A DNA stretch of 64,000 nt, taken from the NCBI RefSeq assembly GCF_954871325.1, contig NC_088779.1, positions 3,226,846 through 3,290,845 on the forward strand, in the 5' to 3' direction. Below are positions 47,407 through 62,400 of the stretch, one piece after another (position 1 is the first letter of the stretch; the number at the start of each line of letters is the position of its first letter). Below the pieces are notes generated by a model, which was given only the letters and a program-made list of their open reading frames with translations, did no database searches and had not been told where the DNA came from. The translations under genes were made by a program, and so were the position numbers. Source of the DNA: Gordionus sp. m RMFG-2023 (Eukaryota > Nematomorpha > Gordioida > Chordodea > Parachordodidae).

Positions 47407-50400
47407 AACTACATAATACAAAATGTGTATTGAATTTGGTTGCAAAATGTTTTTTTATATACGGTTAAAAATAATACTCGTCGGCCTAGATTTGGAGTGC
47501 TCCACTTACGCAAATGTTAATCCAATATAGGAAAAGCTTATTGATCAATTTTGACAAAACTACAACTTTGGCAAAAAATTAATATTTTTTAATCAAATTT
47601 TTATTTTTATATATGTAATTGGGAATAAATAAGTTATTATCCACTTCTAACTCATAGATCTTGAAAATGTCTAGTGGAGCACTTTAAATTCTTAAACCGA
47701 TGGCAATTCAAAATTGGATTTTTGTTTTGTTTTAAGAATAAAAAGTAATATTTATTAGCTCATTCATAATTTTTGATATTAATAAAATTGGTTATATCGA
47801 GTAGAATATAATTTCATAAAAATATTATCTGGTTTATAATGGTGGAACTTAAACCTAGTAATCATCAAAAGCTTTTCCCAAACACACAAAAAAGAAATAA
47901 GATTTTAAATAAATTGAAAATAGAAACAAAACCTCGAATTCGACAAAGGTATCTTTAGGAAGATTATCGATCACGAGAATCGCCTTGAAAAGTGACGGGA
48001 CAGTAACGGTTTGCTGATTCACCTTATTGAATTTATTTCTGGGAAGTCTTTTCATTTAAAATGAATGGTAAAAATTTCATTTCGTAAAGTGATTTTTTTA
48101 ACACTTAAATTCACTTCATTCAAATCGTACCCTAAAAAAAATCCTTCACTCTTTCTTTCGCTCTGTTTGTCTTTCCTTTCTATAAATCAGAGACGAACAG
48201 AAGTGCCATTTGCACGGTCCGACCCGGTATTATTTCGATCCGGCCCGGGTTTTATATTTTCAGGCCCAGCCCGGGTATATTAAAAAAATTATAATACGGC
48301 TCGGCCCGTGTACCCGGGCCGGGCTTAGGGCCTGCAGGTCTCTATTATAAATATTTAAGATTATATGGAATGGCAACAGTAAAATACCCTTCCATCCATT
48401 CCTCGTTAAAATCGATAAGATAGGTCATCCACTTATCTATATCGCGTCCTTGAAAAGAAACCTTACCCGATATACCTTGTTTTTTTTTAAAAAAATAATA
48501 ATTATTAGATAAACAATTTGACGTAAAAAAAATATTGTTATTTATTTCGTGACAAAAAAATGTCCTTCAATGATACGCGGGCGATATCGCGGTTAAAATG
48601 GGATGAAAGGGACCTACATGCGATGATTAGGGAATCTAAGGCGTAACAGATCGTAGGTCTTCGAGTAATTAATATGAATAACTTTTATAAGGAAGATCAT
48701 TAAAATTCATTTTGGGCATTAAATGCTATGTTATTGGCAATTTACCTTTATTCGTTTTAGGTTTGGAGCTCAACTTGGTGAACTAGCATGTTATTAGAGT
48801 CATCATTTTTTTTCTAGCTAGTTGCTATTTAAGAGTTTAGATAAAGTATATAAGAGTAGATTTTTTGAATCCTGGGGGGATATTCAATATAAGAAAAAAA
48901 AATCATAAGAAGACATTTTCTATGCCCATCGAGTTAGTCTAGAAATTAAATATTCTTTTTGGAAACTCATACATATCACCGAATTATTCGAGAGGATTTG
49001 TGTTCTGTTCGCGGTATAAAAAATTTTTGACCGAAAAAAAGAAAGAGTGACATATAAACTTTTCAAACAAAAAAATACTCGAGCCCCTCTTTTTGATTGG
49101 TGCATTGATTCCCCACCCTCCCAAATTAAATAAAAAAGATGTGAAGTCATCCAATGAAAGAGAAGATGCTTAGGAATTCAGAATGACAAATCTCTAAAGA
49201 GATCACCTGTCGGATAAAACCCCTCGTTAGGATTTCCGGGGTCAAATCAATTGGAAAGCTTTCCCCCCCCCCCAAAAAAAAATTCCCACGGTGTTAGTTA
49301 CTATGCACATGTGAAAACTGTATTTTTAAAGGTCAAAGTGTTTTGTTTTAAATGTGAATATTTAATTTAGCTAAGATATCAATACGTCCCAAGCTAGGGA
49401 GGTCACCGGTAAATCAAGGTATTTATACTTACTTTCTTTCCAAATCACATATATTTAATATTAGAAAATAAACGATAACGTCAAAAAACTATAATATATA
49501 CATACACACACACCTTTTCTTTGATTGTCAAGTTTAAGGTAGTCGGGGATAGGGTTAGAATAGTAATTGAAGTTAACTCGCCCCATGTTTTCGACCAAAA
49601 TATCCAATTTGTATGATTTGGCTTTATTCTTTTTTATATAATTAATAAAATAAAACTTTAACAATTTGATAATATTGTTTTAAGGAAGTATCAACATGTA
49701 GGATTATTATTTTTAATAAGGACTTAAGAATTAAGAAACGGCCATTATTTGACTATTAACATATAAGTTTTTTTAAAAAAAATCTTGGCATCAAAATTCG
49801 GAATTTAACAAATGAACTCAAAGTATTATATATATATATATAACGAAAAATTCAAATTTAAACTTTTAGATATAGTTCTAGTTCCTTTTTGGGAACACAG
49901 TTTTGAAATTGTATGTTTATTTTTAATAGTGTTTTAATAATTCAAATATATTTTTCAAAAAAAGTGGGTTTTTACTCAAAGTTATTCAGAATACTAAACT
50001 AAATAGAATTTACTGGTTGTTATAATTTATTTATTTCTGGAATCCATCCATCCACAACATGATTAAAAATTTTCTTTTTAGTAAACTTTTAATAAAGAAC
50101 TAGATTTGAGGAGAAAAAAATCGATATGAAAAATTGAAAACCTTACTACCCTAGCAAACAGTATCTTCATTAAGGGGCGGGGCAGGGGACGTAAAAAGGA
50201 GTGTTAGGGAGGAAAAAAATTGAACCAATTTTCCATCGCTCAAATTATATGATCTTTCAGGTGGGAAAGATTTTAAGTAAGGCTTTATGAAATTCATATT
50301 AAGCTGTGAGAATTTTAAAACTTCGGTTTTGCGTAAATTTTAATACGGCAATACTGAAAGGACTTAATCGGAATCCCGATTTTCTGAGAGGAGCAAACCG

Positions 50401-53400
50401 GCCTCCTTTCTAAAATACGTCGGGTTCTATGGGTTATAAATAAATAGGTCCTCGCTTTAAACGCCGCTATCGGAACGCGTTCTCGAATAGCTTACATTAA
50501 TTATTTAAAAAAATATCAATTATTTCCAACAATAAAATGGGATTTTTAAAAATGGTAAAAAAAATTAATTTTTTTTGGTCAATATACCGAATCTTCGATC
50601 ATGACATTGACAGCAGTAAAATTCGCGTCACTCAGAACACCCATCAGCTGATCGTTCCAGTAAACATCCCCCCTTGATTTAAATTTACATAATTTTTAGT
50701 CATCAATCATAAAGATCTTTGCTCAAAATTTTTTTTTCTTCTCCAAACCCTGGTTTCCTATAATAACCTTGACTAGCGTTGTCAAACGGCTCGATTTGAG
50801 CGGATTCTTAAAGGGGCTGCTAAGTGCACACAAATTAAGCGTTTACGTTTTGCCGTAATTTTTAATTTAAAAAAAACGTAACGCATCCCTTGTTTAAATT
50901 GAGGTTGCCTTAAAAAAGGATTTGTCTTTGAAAATTATATTATCGTCTGCTTTCTTATTTTCTTTAATTTTTCTAAATATTCCTTTTTTAGGATATACAA
51001 GTAAGTTATTTTATGTTACATTTTGTATAATATTACGAAGCCAAGAATTAAAAAAAGTAATGAAAAAGCAAACTTATTTGCGTTTTTTTAAAATGGTTGC
51101 TAACGCCTAAGCGGTAATTTTATCACTAATGCACGAGTCCATTTGTAAGGCATGATTTACCCTTGCAAAGCAGGGTTTGAAACGCTCAATTTGCGCGTAC
51201 TATAATAAATGTTCAAAGCTTTGTGCAACCAACCTATGAGCAAAATCTCTTTTAGACTTGCGCAATATTTTTCCTTGCTAACGCCATTATTCGCTCTAAC
51301 TATCTAAGTTTCATCTCTTCCAATGAATAATCTTCCCTATTCCTAGCTTCCTTTTTTTTATCCCCTATCCTTTCCCGTAAATTCTATTTTCTACATTTTT
51401 CACCTTTATTTATCTTACCGTTTTAAAAATATTAATTATTTGCTACTACATTTTGACAACATTTCATATCAGTAAATATTCAAATAAAGTAACCCATGAC
51501 CGGGAAAAGAAATATTGAGTCAGCCGTTTTTAAAAATCGGCTCAAAACAAACCGTTTACCAACGCTAACCTTGACATTTATGTTGAACCGATATTTACTG
51601 GTAAATCGAAATTTCTTATTCCCAGTAATTAAGTAAATAATTAAAATAGAATTTTTTCAAAAAAAAGTAATCACATGTATTCAAGCCAAGTCATGTTTGG
51701 GAACCAAATGGTTTAGTTCTTTTGTCGGATAAAAATCGAACTGAATGCAAATAAATTTATTTTTGGATTGATGGGGGGGGGGGGTATATAATGACAACCT
51801 TAAAGAAAAAATAGAACCTATCATGCACGCGCGAATGAATGATGACTTTGGCCAACGAGGTAGCGTCGACAGGGGTGGGATTAGCCCGATAGAGCGCGTA
51901 TCCAAACCCGGAGGGCGCCTTCGCTTTAGAAAAGCTGGAGTCTGCAGAGTAAAAGTAACGCATAATCTCTTCCATGTAAAGGGTCCGATCCGAACTTACA
52001 GGAGTCTTTACAGGTTTTGTATCGTTTTTTTTATAAATATATTTTATCATGTATCGTAGATATTTAAAGTTGGGATGCGACCTGAGTCTACCTGTAGAAA
52101 TTTTTGAAAAGGTTTTCCGGTTTGGCATGTTTATGAAGAAATTAAGATATAACTTACTGGGTATGGCTATTCGTATAAAATATCTTTAAGGCTGGGCCCA
52201 GCTAAGAAAACCTTGATATAAAATTCTACGGGGCATATTTGGACCCGGTGGATCTCCAATACCTTATATATATATCTAAAATATATAATCTCCATAATCA
52301 AAACATGATCGTTTTCGTATCTTCCTAATATATCTAAAATTTAAGGAGACTATATAGTGTAATGTTATTTTTTTTACTCCCTACGAAAGTCGAACCACAA
52401 ACCTACCGTTTCAAAGGCGTATGCTTTAAGCATGCACCAACTTGAATATAATTAAATTTAAAATATTTTATATATATATTAATTAATAGCTGATATTTTC
52501 AAAATTCAGCCGTTTATTACCACTAGCTGACGGGGTTGAAGGGTAATTATTTAGTTTGTGTGTATGGTACTAAATATACTTTATTAATAAATTTTATATA
52601 AATATTAAAATTTAGGAGAAAAAGAGGTAAAATTGTTGTAATGCATACCGTGAGCATGTTTAGAAATATCAAAATTTAAATTTGTGATAGGGTAAAATTA
52701 AAAATAGAGATGCTTCAAAATTTTTAAATTGGGCTAGACATTGGCTTGATAATTTATATTTGGAGACATAGCCAGGCCTGATCAAAAAACCAAGTCCCAT
52801 GCAACTTCATAAAATTTTGCCATATATTTTTATTGAATGTCTTAAATTTAATTTTATATTTAGAATAAAATTTAGATTTGTGATAGAAATCATATTGTGT
52901 AAAATATAAAATAGAATTGCTTGAAAATTTTTTAATTTTAAATATAGGCTAGACATTGGCTGATGCCTTTTTGCAGAAATCGCCAGATCTTATTAAAAAA
53001 CCAAGCCAATGCAACTTTCATATTCTGATTTTATTTTTAAATGAATTATGACTTCTATATATTTTAAGTTCTCAAATAACAAAATTATTATGGTCCTTGG
53101 CGAGCTTGAAAAAATTTTCCAAACAATATGGTTTTCAGAGATTTACCTATCTCCAGGCTTGGGAAAAAATTACAAAATTATTATGGGTTGGCCATATTTA
53201 AAAAAATTCAGGCCAATATCTGGTCCATATTTATAATTAAAAAAATTTGAAGCATATTCATTTTAAATTTTACCCAATATGATTTTTATCACAATTTAAA
53301 TTTTATTCTAAATATGTTATTGCATTACAATAAAAATAAATGGAATATAAAATTAAATTTAAGACATTGTTATCAATAAAAATAAATGAAAATTATGGGA

Positions 53401-56400
53401 AAGTTGCATGGGACTTGGTTTTTTGATCAGACCTAGCTGTGTCTGCAAAACAAAATTTTGAGGCCAATGTCTAGCCCATATTTAAAATTAAAAAATCTTG
53501 AAGCATCTCTATTTTAAATTTTACACAATATGATTCCTATCATAAATTTAAATTTTGGTATTTCTAAAACCTTTTGCTCACGTTACATTGCAACAATTTT
53601 ACCTCTTTTTCTTCTAAATTTTAATATAAAGCTATTTAGTACCTACACAAACTAACTAATTACCCCTCAACCCTGCCATTCTTGATGGGTTATTAGCTAG
53701 TATATATATTATCGCCTTAATCAAGAAATGAACGTTTTCGTATAATCAATGTTAATTTTTATTTTTGGTATCAACATTCCTATCATCTTAATTTAAATAA
53801 ATCGAAGGAGTATATACCTCTAATGTTAAATTATTTTTTTAGAAAAGAAAACTTAAAAATTTTTTTTTTTTAACATTCGATAGACAAACATTCTTTCCAG
53901 TCATCCCCCTTCTATAGTAAATTTTGTAATACAATTAATCTTATATAAAACTATATTATGATAAATTAATTTAAATCTATCAATATTTATCTTTTTTATT
54001 GGAGTTCCAGGCTTGGGAAAACAATTTCAAAATTATTATCAATTAGCCGGGTTTGACAAAATTTTTTTAAAATTATAATGGGTCGGGTTAGGCTTTAAAA
54101 ATATTTTTATAATAATTTTTTTTTATTAGCAACTGAAAAAAATTTCAAAATTATTATCGATTGGACCTGTTTAAGAAAAATTTTTTAAAATTATAATGGG
54201 TCGGGCTGGGCTTGGAAAATATTTTTATAAATTATATTGAGCTACGCTTGGGAAAAAATTTTCAAATTATTATCAACTTGAACGCGTGGGAATTTTTTTA
54301 TTATTAACTATGGATCAGACATTGACCTAAAACAATTATATCAAGTCCCATAAAATCTGATTTTGATTGTATTTTTAAATTCAATATGATTTTTTAAAAT
54401 ATTTTATTCCAAGTTCTCAACTACCAAAATCATTATAATCTTTGGTTGGAGTTGGGAAAATTTTAAATCATTATGGCCTTGGACCTTGCTTGGGAATTTT
54501 TTCAATATTAAATAATAGGCATAGATGATCAGTAATATTTTAACAAATAATATTGATATGGGTATCAAGTAAAAGCTTTAAATATATTTTGCCTCAAAAC
54601 ATAGCATTTAAACATAGTTTTAATCATTGGACCTGACCTGAAGATGAGAGGGGGTTATAAAGAATAAAAATTGGATATTATTTTCAAATAACAGGTAACA
54701 AACTATCATAAGAGTAAGGAGAAAATTCTCAGAAAATTCTCATTCCCCGTCATATTTGACGGACTCAACAATGCTGACTAATGGGAGCTTTAGTACTCTT
54801 AGTTATATTATTTTTCATTTTACCCTCCAAGAAAGACAAGTCATCATACTTTTATCCCTTATTCATAGATGAATCAGAAATTAAGAATATATGTGATTCA
54901 CAAATTTATCTCATTTTCGCCTATATTTTAATATTTTTATAATTAACTAGTATATATATATTATAGATAAATTTATCCTCCTCCATTTATATATCATTCA
55001 TAATAGCGCTAACATTAACTAATCGATTTAAAAAAATAAGGTTATTTCAGCATAATCTATTTTACTTTGATGTTATCAATGATGGTGTCCAAAGTCATGT
55101 GATGCGTAATATAAATTCTACCTAAATATAATTTTTAAAAATAATCATTATTCAATCGTTTATTTATTTCGGCACGTGATTAAATTAAGATGAAATCATA
55201 TAAACAAGTAGGGGCTAAAAAAATGGGTAATTAACTGATATATTTTAAAAAAAAGTGGCTATCAAATCAGCTGATTTAAATGCATTTTCCCCTCAATGTT
55301 GTATTATGATTCATGAGAGAATAAAAAAAAATAACATAATTTAACAAAAAAATATATAATGTTTTATTTACCGTATTCCGCGGCGGGGATGTTAGGCGGA
55401 ACCGGAGGCAACTTTTTCAAAACTAGGCATGTTAATAACAAAACGTATGTTTATAATAAACAGTTGATAGTGAAAAAAAGAAAGTAAAAAAGAAAAGAAA
55501 GAAAGAAAAAAAGAATGAAAGAAAAGAAATGAAAGATAAATAATATAACTCACCAGAATATTCGCCCAACAAGCTCGAATAATTTTGAATCAATTCCCTA
55601 ATTTTAAAATATTTTTCGGTAAGAAAACCATTCTCACTCACGGTCGCATCGTAATCTATTTTGTTTAAATAATATATATAAAATATTTTCTCTATAAAAA
55701 TTAAAATAAGGTGACAAATGGAGAAAAAGATAAATGAAAGCAGAAAATGAAAGAAAATTATTTAATTTTATCCAATTGATTTGTTTTTATTTGTGATAGA
55801 TTTTGGCCAAGATTAAATAGGAGAATGATAAGAACATATGATATGATGAATATGTTAAGCTCACTCCTATAAGTGGCGTGTTCACAAGCAAAGAATGGGG
55901 GGAAGGGCCGATGATCGACGCGATAAAAATATACTACTAGATAACAAATATCGATAAAAGCCAGAATTTAGTAATTTTTCAAAAATCGCATTTTAAGAAA
56001 AATAAGTTGGCCAAAAAGGTTTTAATCTTTTAGCCCTGGCACGGGCTTCCAATTGTTAGACTAATCTTTTTCTTTATTTTTTCCATAAAAGTTAAAAGAA
56101 AAGCTCACAACGAAAAATCTCTAAGTTGAATTTACCAATATACTAAAATCAACCAGAAGGGTTGGAAAAACTATGATAAAAAATTCCGGCTACGCTACTG
56201 CTATATTTTAAACGAACCGATATTTTATCATATTTATATATATATAAAAAAATAAATGGGGGATGAACAGAAAAATACATATTTTATATAGTTTTTTAAA
56301 AAAAGTGGGTTATATTACAGAGACCAGGAAGCCCGGATAAACAGGTCGGGCCGTATTTTAATTTATTTTAAACAAATATCCGGACCGGGTCGAATATTTT

Positions 56401-59400
56401 AAATCGCCACTATTAACTATAATAAAATTAAAAAGAAATATAATCTTTTTTTTTAAAAAAAAAATACGTGCCGGGCCTGAAAATATGAAGCTCGGGTGGG
56501 GACAGGTCAGGCCGTGACGTGTTACTGGTACCTCTGCAGGTCTATGATACTATTAAATTATAAATGGAATCTATAACGTAATCTTAAAAGAGGATAAATC
56601 TACGAGTTAATTAACGAGGAAAATCATCATTTTTTTATGGTAGTGGGTAGTGCTGTAAAGTAACGTCAAATGTAACGTCGTTACCTTTTTTGAAGAAAAG
56701 TAACGCCATTCGTTACCTTTTTCTAGAGGTAACGAGTAAAGGTAAAGCGTTTTTTTTGTAGTAACGTTTAACGGCACTAGCTAATAGGCAACAATTATAA
56801 ATAATTATGATATAGGAAAATAGCTCTTACCTTTCTTCCTTTTTTTATTCAAATAAAAAAATAATATTCGTTAAAATTAAAAAAACGGAACAAAAAAAAT
56901 GATGAAGAATATGTAAGACCGTACCGTATGAAGTGGTGGTAGGGAGATATTTATCGGGTGATTCGGCATTGGCGCCATTATTGAAGCCGAAGTTGGTTCC
57001 ACCATGAAACATGTAAATATTGAAAGATGCCCCTTGTTGTATTATGGATTCCAGGTTTTGGGTGAAAACTATTTTTTTTTTAAACAAATATACAAAAACT
57101 AGAAATGATATGAATTTTAGTTAGGATCATAGAATCCGGGATTGGGACCGACCCCAAACCCGGAGAAGAAAACCGGATCCGGAATTCAGTCTATAAAATT
57201 TGAAAAAACCCCGATCCGAATCCCGAATTTTTAAACCCGGGTTCAATCGCGTTCAGTGAATATTGTTTAAAATTATATAATTGATCCCTCTTTCTTAAAT
57301 CAAAAAGGATTTCGTATAAACTCGATCATCCGGTGGTTAAATGGCCGCCCTGTCACGTGTGAACCACGAGTTTTCGCCAAGTTAGATTTTAAGAAAAATT
57401 CGGTAATAAAAATAAGATATAAAATTTATACCATCGGTTTTAAAAGTTTTATGGGGCGATCCCCAATGGTCGAACCATCCTCCCCAATATTCCGCCACGA
57501 ATAAGGGTTTAAAGGGTTGACTAAGTTTCACTACGTTGAGCGCGTTTATGGGATCGAGTTGGAAATTGACCGCTTCGAATACTTTAAAAAGAATGTTTAA
57601 ATATGCAAAATATATAGTTTGTTAAAATTTTCTTTCTTTCTTTCGTTTCCTTTCTTTCTATCTTTCTTTCCTTTAGAGGGTTTGGTGTGCTTTAAATTTT
57701 AATAAACTTTTCCTTTTTTAAGCGCAAAAAACTCCCAAAAAATGGTCCTTTATATAATAAGTAATCGTATTAATACCAAAAAATATCATACAAATTATAC
57801 GTATACTAATATATATATATATATATCGGAGGCATGTAAACCTGGGCCAACCAACCCCGGTTAGTTAAAATGGTATTTATTTTTTTTTAATAACTCGGAC
57901 CTGGTTCAAAATAAAATTAAACCATACCAATCTGTTTTTATAACTAATTTCTATCGCTCCCTACAAAAGTTAATTCGAAGATATTCTTATAAAACGATGT
58001 TCGAAGTATCGGGTAAAAAAAAACTTTTAGGGAATAATCGATTTGTAGCCATTTGTAAATTTTATTCGTCAGATCCTAAAGGCCTTATGGACGACAATCA
58101 GATGTCAATCATTACAAAAAAAGGGCTCGAGTCAAAATTATCTAGATGTTGCATTCAATTGACTAATATTTCCTGAACTAAGGATTCGTTCATTCAAATG
58201 TCAATCAATACAAATCAGATGGCGGCGCGCCATTTTGATTACTCTTAAATAAATTTTATGAAGGTTTCTTCTATTTTTTAAAAATCAGACCTTCATTTCT
58301 AATTTTTTTTAAAAAAAAATTTTACGGGAAACATCAATATGGCGTGTCTCGATTCATCATAATTTTTATTTATATGTACGTATTTTGTATTTAGATGTTC
58401 TCTTTTTAAAATTATTCAGAAAATTCAGTCATAGAAAATAGCTAAATTTAATGATAGAAGTCCGTCGACGCCATTCAATAATCGGCACGATGACCAAATG
58501 ACATTTACATTATTTTTAAAAAACAATTGTATTCTATTTTAGAATCTTTAATCGATTAAAGATCATTAATTTACGCGAGGAACATAAAATGATGTCTTAC
58601 AGCCGACTCCTATGAATGTACGCATTCAATATTAATTAATTAATTCGTCAATCTAGTTTGCCTTTAGTATTATATATTAAACAAAACGTCAATGTTTAGA
58701 ACGAACATATTCTTAAAAAAATCAGAGTAGGATAAAACAATATAATTTCAAAAAAAAACCACAATCCGGACCCGAAGAAAATATGGCCCTGGCAGGATAA
58801 CAAAATTTATTTGAAGACCTGTCTAGACCGGAAGATTGACAGTCTTGTATGCCTCCGATATATATTTATATATTAGAAATTTTTTTTTATAAACGTCCAG
58901 TTCCGTGGGTTAAATCGCGTACCCGCCCATTTTTGAATAGTTTATCCCCGTCCGAGGTGAACATGAATTCGATGGCGCCAAAATTTCTGAGCGTTTCCAC
59001 CAAATATTTCACGTAGGCTTGGGCCTGAATCAGCTCCGTTCCGTCCTGCGGAGGAAATAGGAGGGATCAAAAATAATTTAATGAGGATTATAAACATTAT
59101 AAAAGTTTGCTAATTTTCGCTAAACTGTTATTTTTTTTTTTTGTTAAAAAGAGATATAAATTATGTAACGATAAAAAAAATAAGATACAAAAAAGATACA
59201 TTTTTTTTTTCCATTATTTATTTTTTAGTAAATAAAAACCTTTTTCTCTCATTTATATGATATAAAAACCTGTCCACCATTCTCGGGATAATAACTGGCG
59301 AGCTCGTTCTCGATTTGCCAAGCTATGATGGAACCGCCTTTATCCATCTGGAATTGCAGATCGTGGATTTGTTCCAGCAGGGAAGCTAGGTAAAATTTGA

Positions 59401-62400
59401 CCGATTCTATGTAAAGGGATGAATGGTTAGATCTCACCTTCATATCGGGATCCGTCAAGAGCCAACTGGGTTAATAAAAATATAGGTATAATAGAATAGA
59501 TAATAGAGCTAAAGACAACTCCCCCCCCCCCTCACTCTCCCGGCACGTTTTTTTAAGGTTTTTAAAAACATGTGTTTAGTTTGGAATCTTAGAAGAAGAG
59601 GAAAAAAAAAAGATTTTAGCTCTGGTGGAAAATTTAGAGCTATGCAAATTCAGTTTTTTTTTTGGTGGTGTGAGAGCAGTAGAACTATAGTTTCAGTTCT
59701 TCACTTATTTCACAGTAGCGCGAATTTCGAACGAGTAGTCAAATCTAACAAGTCTTCAAGTTCGGGTTCCAAACTTTACGTTTCTTTACAGGGACAAAGT
59801 GCATAGTATCGGCCAATTCAATTCCATGTCAAACCCCTACCCATTCTTATTATATTCGAAACTAGTGTTGTTAAATGAGCCGATTTTTAAAGATGTCCAA
59901 CTCAATATTTTTGCCAGAAAAAAAATATATTTCCTAGGCCCCCCCGAGATTTCGATAATAAATGTCTATCTAGACCTTTGTTCCTTCTACGAACAAAACC
60001 CTTCGGGCTTACGTGATTATTTTTCTGGGTGGGATAAAATATTGAGTTCGCTGTTTTCAAAACAACACTTATTTCGCAACAACTTCAAAAAAAAAAATTA
60101 ATTAAAACATAGTGTTGTTAAAATGCTTCGTTTTGAGCCGATTTTTAATAAAGGGCTAACTCAATACTTCACCCAGGAAAATATTACGCAAGCCTGAAGA
60201 TTTTTCTCACAGAAAGAACATAGGTCTAGAGTCTAGATATATATTATCGAAATCTGGAGACTTAGGCTCAGTATCTTTCTTGCTAAAATACTGAGTTAGC
60301 AACACTATTAAAACATATCAAAATATTTTCTAAAACTGTCCACTTATTTTATTTTTATTTTTTTAAAAAAAAATATTATTACCGTCAATAAAATAAAAAG
60401 TTTAAAAAAAATTAATATATAACTCGCCAAAAAAAAATAAGGGAAAATTATTTACAAATTTTTCTTGCTAAATACTATCCTATATTAAATAATAAATGCT
60501 ATCAATTATATTATCGCTAAATAATTTTTTGTATATACATTATTTATAGGAGAAAAGTATTGTAAAACGGCTGACTCAGTTTTTTATCCAGAAAAAAATT
60601 AAGCCAGTCTGAAAAGTTTGCTCATAGAAGGAGCAAAGGTCTAGACATATAGAATCGAAATTTCCAGGCTTAGTCAATATTTTTCTGGCAAAAATATTGA
60701 GTTAAACTAGCCGTTTAACAACATTATTAACAACAACTAGAGAAAAGTAAATAATAATATTTGATTGTTTTTTTTTCCTTCTTCTTCCAGGCAATCGCTT
60801 GCGTATAACAGAAAAAAAAATTCCCCCGCTTCGCAAATCCTCATTCACAATACACATGTACGTGATAAGAAGGGGATTTTAAAATCTTATAATTTTTAAG
60901 GTAAAGTAATACCTAATCAGCCAAACCGACCAAGGTCATTTAAAAAAAAATTTAGCCAATTTATCTCGAGAAAATATATGTTTATAATATATTTGTTTTT
61001 TAACGGTCAAATCATTTTATTTGTTTTTTAACGGTCAAATCATTTTATTTATTTTAAAATAGGATATATACACTAAATAATTTAACAAAAAAATATATAT
61101 AAAAAAAAGAACTGAGAAAAAAAAAATATTTAATAAAAATGGGATACAAATCATTCTAGAGAAGAGTCGAATGCTTAAAAAATTGGACCCTGCAGAATTC
61201 CAGGGAAATCTGCTGACGAAAGTAGAGTCCTTCTTTAGGGTCCCCTGATATCTGTCTCATTTTTTTCCCCAATGATTCTAATGAAATTGAGGGCACCACT
61301 TCCAAACATGACTAAGATATTGGTAACGATCAATATGAACACAATTTTTCCTTTCTTAAATTGTTTATTTCGACTTTCGCGAAAGTAAATAAATAAATGT
61401 AACGATTTATCGATTATTAGGGAATATAATTAGATAAGCCAGTATAACTCTTTTTTTTGACACGTTATCAAAAACCTCCTCCAGGGAAAATGAGAAACAA
61501 TAATTTTGATTTTTATTTACAAAATGAAATCCTTAAATTTTTATTAAGTTTTTTTTTTACGTTTTATACCTTCCCATTTATCTTTTATTCTTTTTATATT
61601 TTTTATTAGATAATAAAAAACCATCAATTCAAAAAAATAATAAAATTAAAAAAAAAATATTAAAATTTATGCATAAAATATGAGGGATTTTGAAAGATTA
61701 AATTTTTTTTTTTATTAATGTGAAGAAAAAAAAGTAATGTGGCATCTATAAGGGTAATAATAGGAGCTGGCTTTAATTAATGTCATTTCCTTACTTCGAA
61801 ATTACATGATTTTTTTAAAATAAAAAAACGTATTTTTAAATTGTTTTTTTTTCAAAAATTTTTTTTTTAAATATGCTTAGCTAACTCTTAATAAACACCC
61901 AATTGTCACTTAGAGCTATAAATTCGCGGGGAGGTAAATTTGATAAGAATCAGGGATGTACTCTTACCACCTTTTCTATGAGCACCGATACTAAAAATGT
62001 ATCGGGTGATACCATAGGTATTATAAAAAAAAAATAATTTACATAGAGGATGAAAAAAATTAATGTGGAATCTGTAAGGTAATAATAATAGGAGCTGGCT
62101 TTAATTTAATGCCATTTAAGACCCTACTTCGGAATTGCATGAAAAAAAATGAGGAAATATTTTATCAAGTTATATAGATAAAAAGACAGATAATAAGTGT
62201 TCCTTTTTTACATTAAAATTTTTTTTTTTAAAAAATGGGTTTTATTTAAAATATGAATAGAGTTTGTAATTTTATCCTTATTATATATACTTAAAAAAAT
62301 TTGACAATTATGGGGAGCGTATGGTAGTATTGTAAACGGCTAAACATGACCCTTATTGGATTCGAACCAAGAACCATTGAATTGTAATACACGTACTGAA

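Noticed and set aside
51823-52059. Plus-strand open frame [13 protein letters not shown]...
   Set aside because: Shadow of the beta-galactosidase exon 51994-51818.
52051-52105. Longer first part for the beta-galactosidase exon at 51994 using acceptor TTTCTACAG
   Set aside because: It keeps an open frame but adds lysine/tyrosine-rich residues that do not resemble any GLB1-family segment; left as a possible alternative only.
59865-60724. CRISPR-like array from three regularly placed repeats
   Set aside because: The units are separate palindromic MITEs of different lengths, flanked by TA, in a eukaryotic intron.
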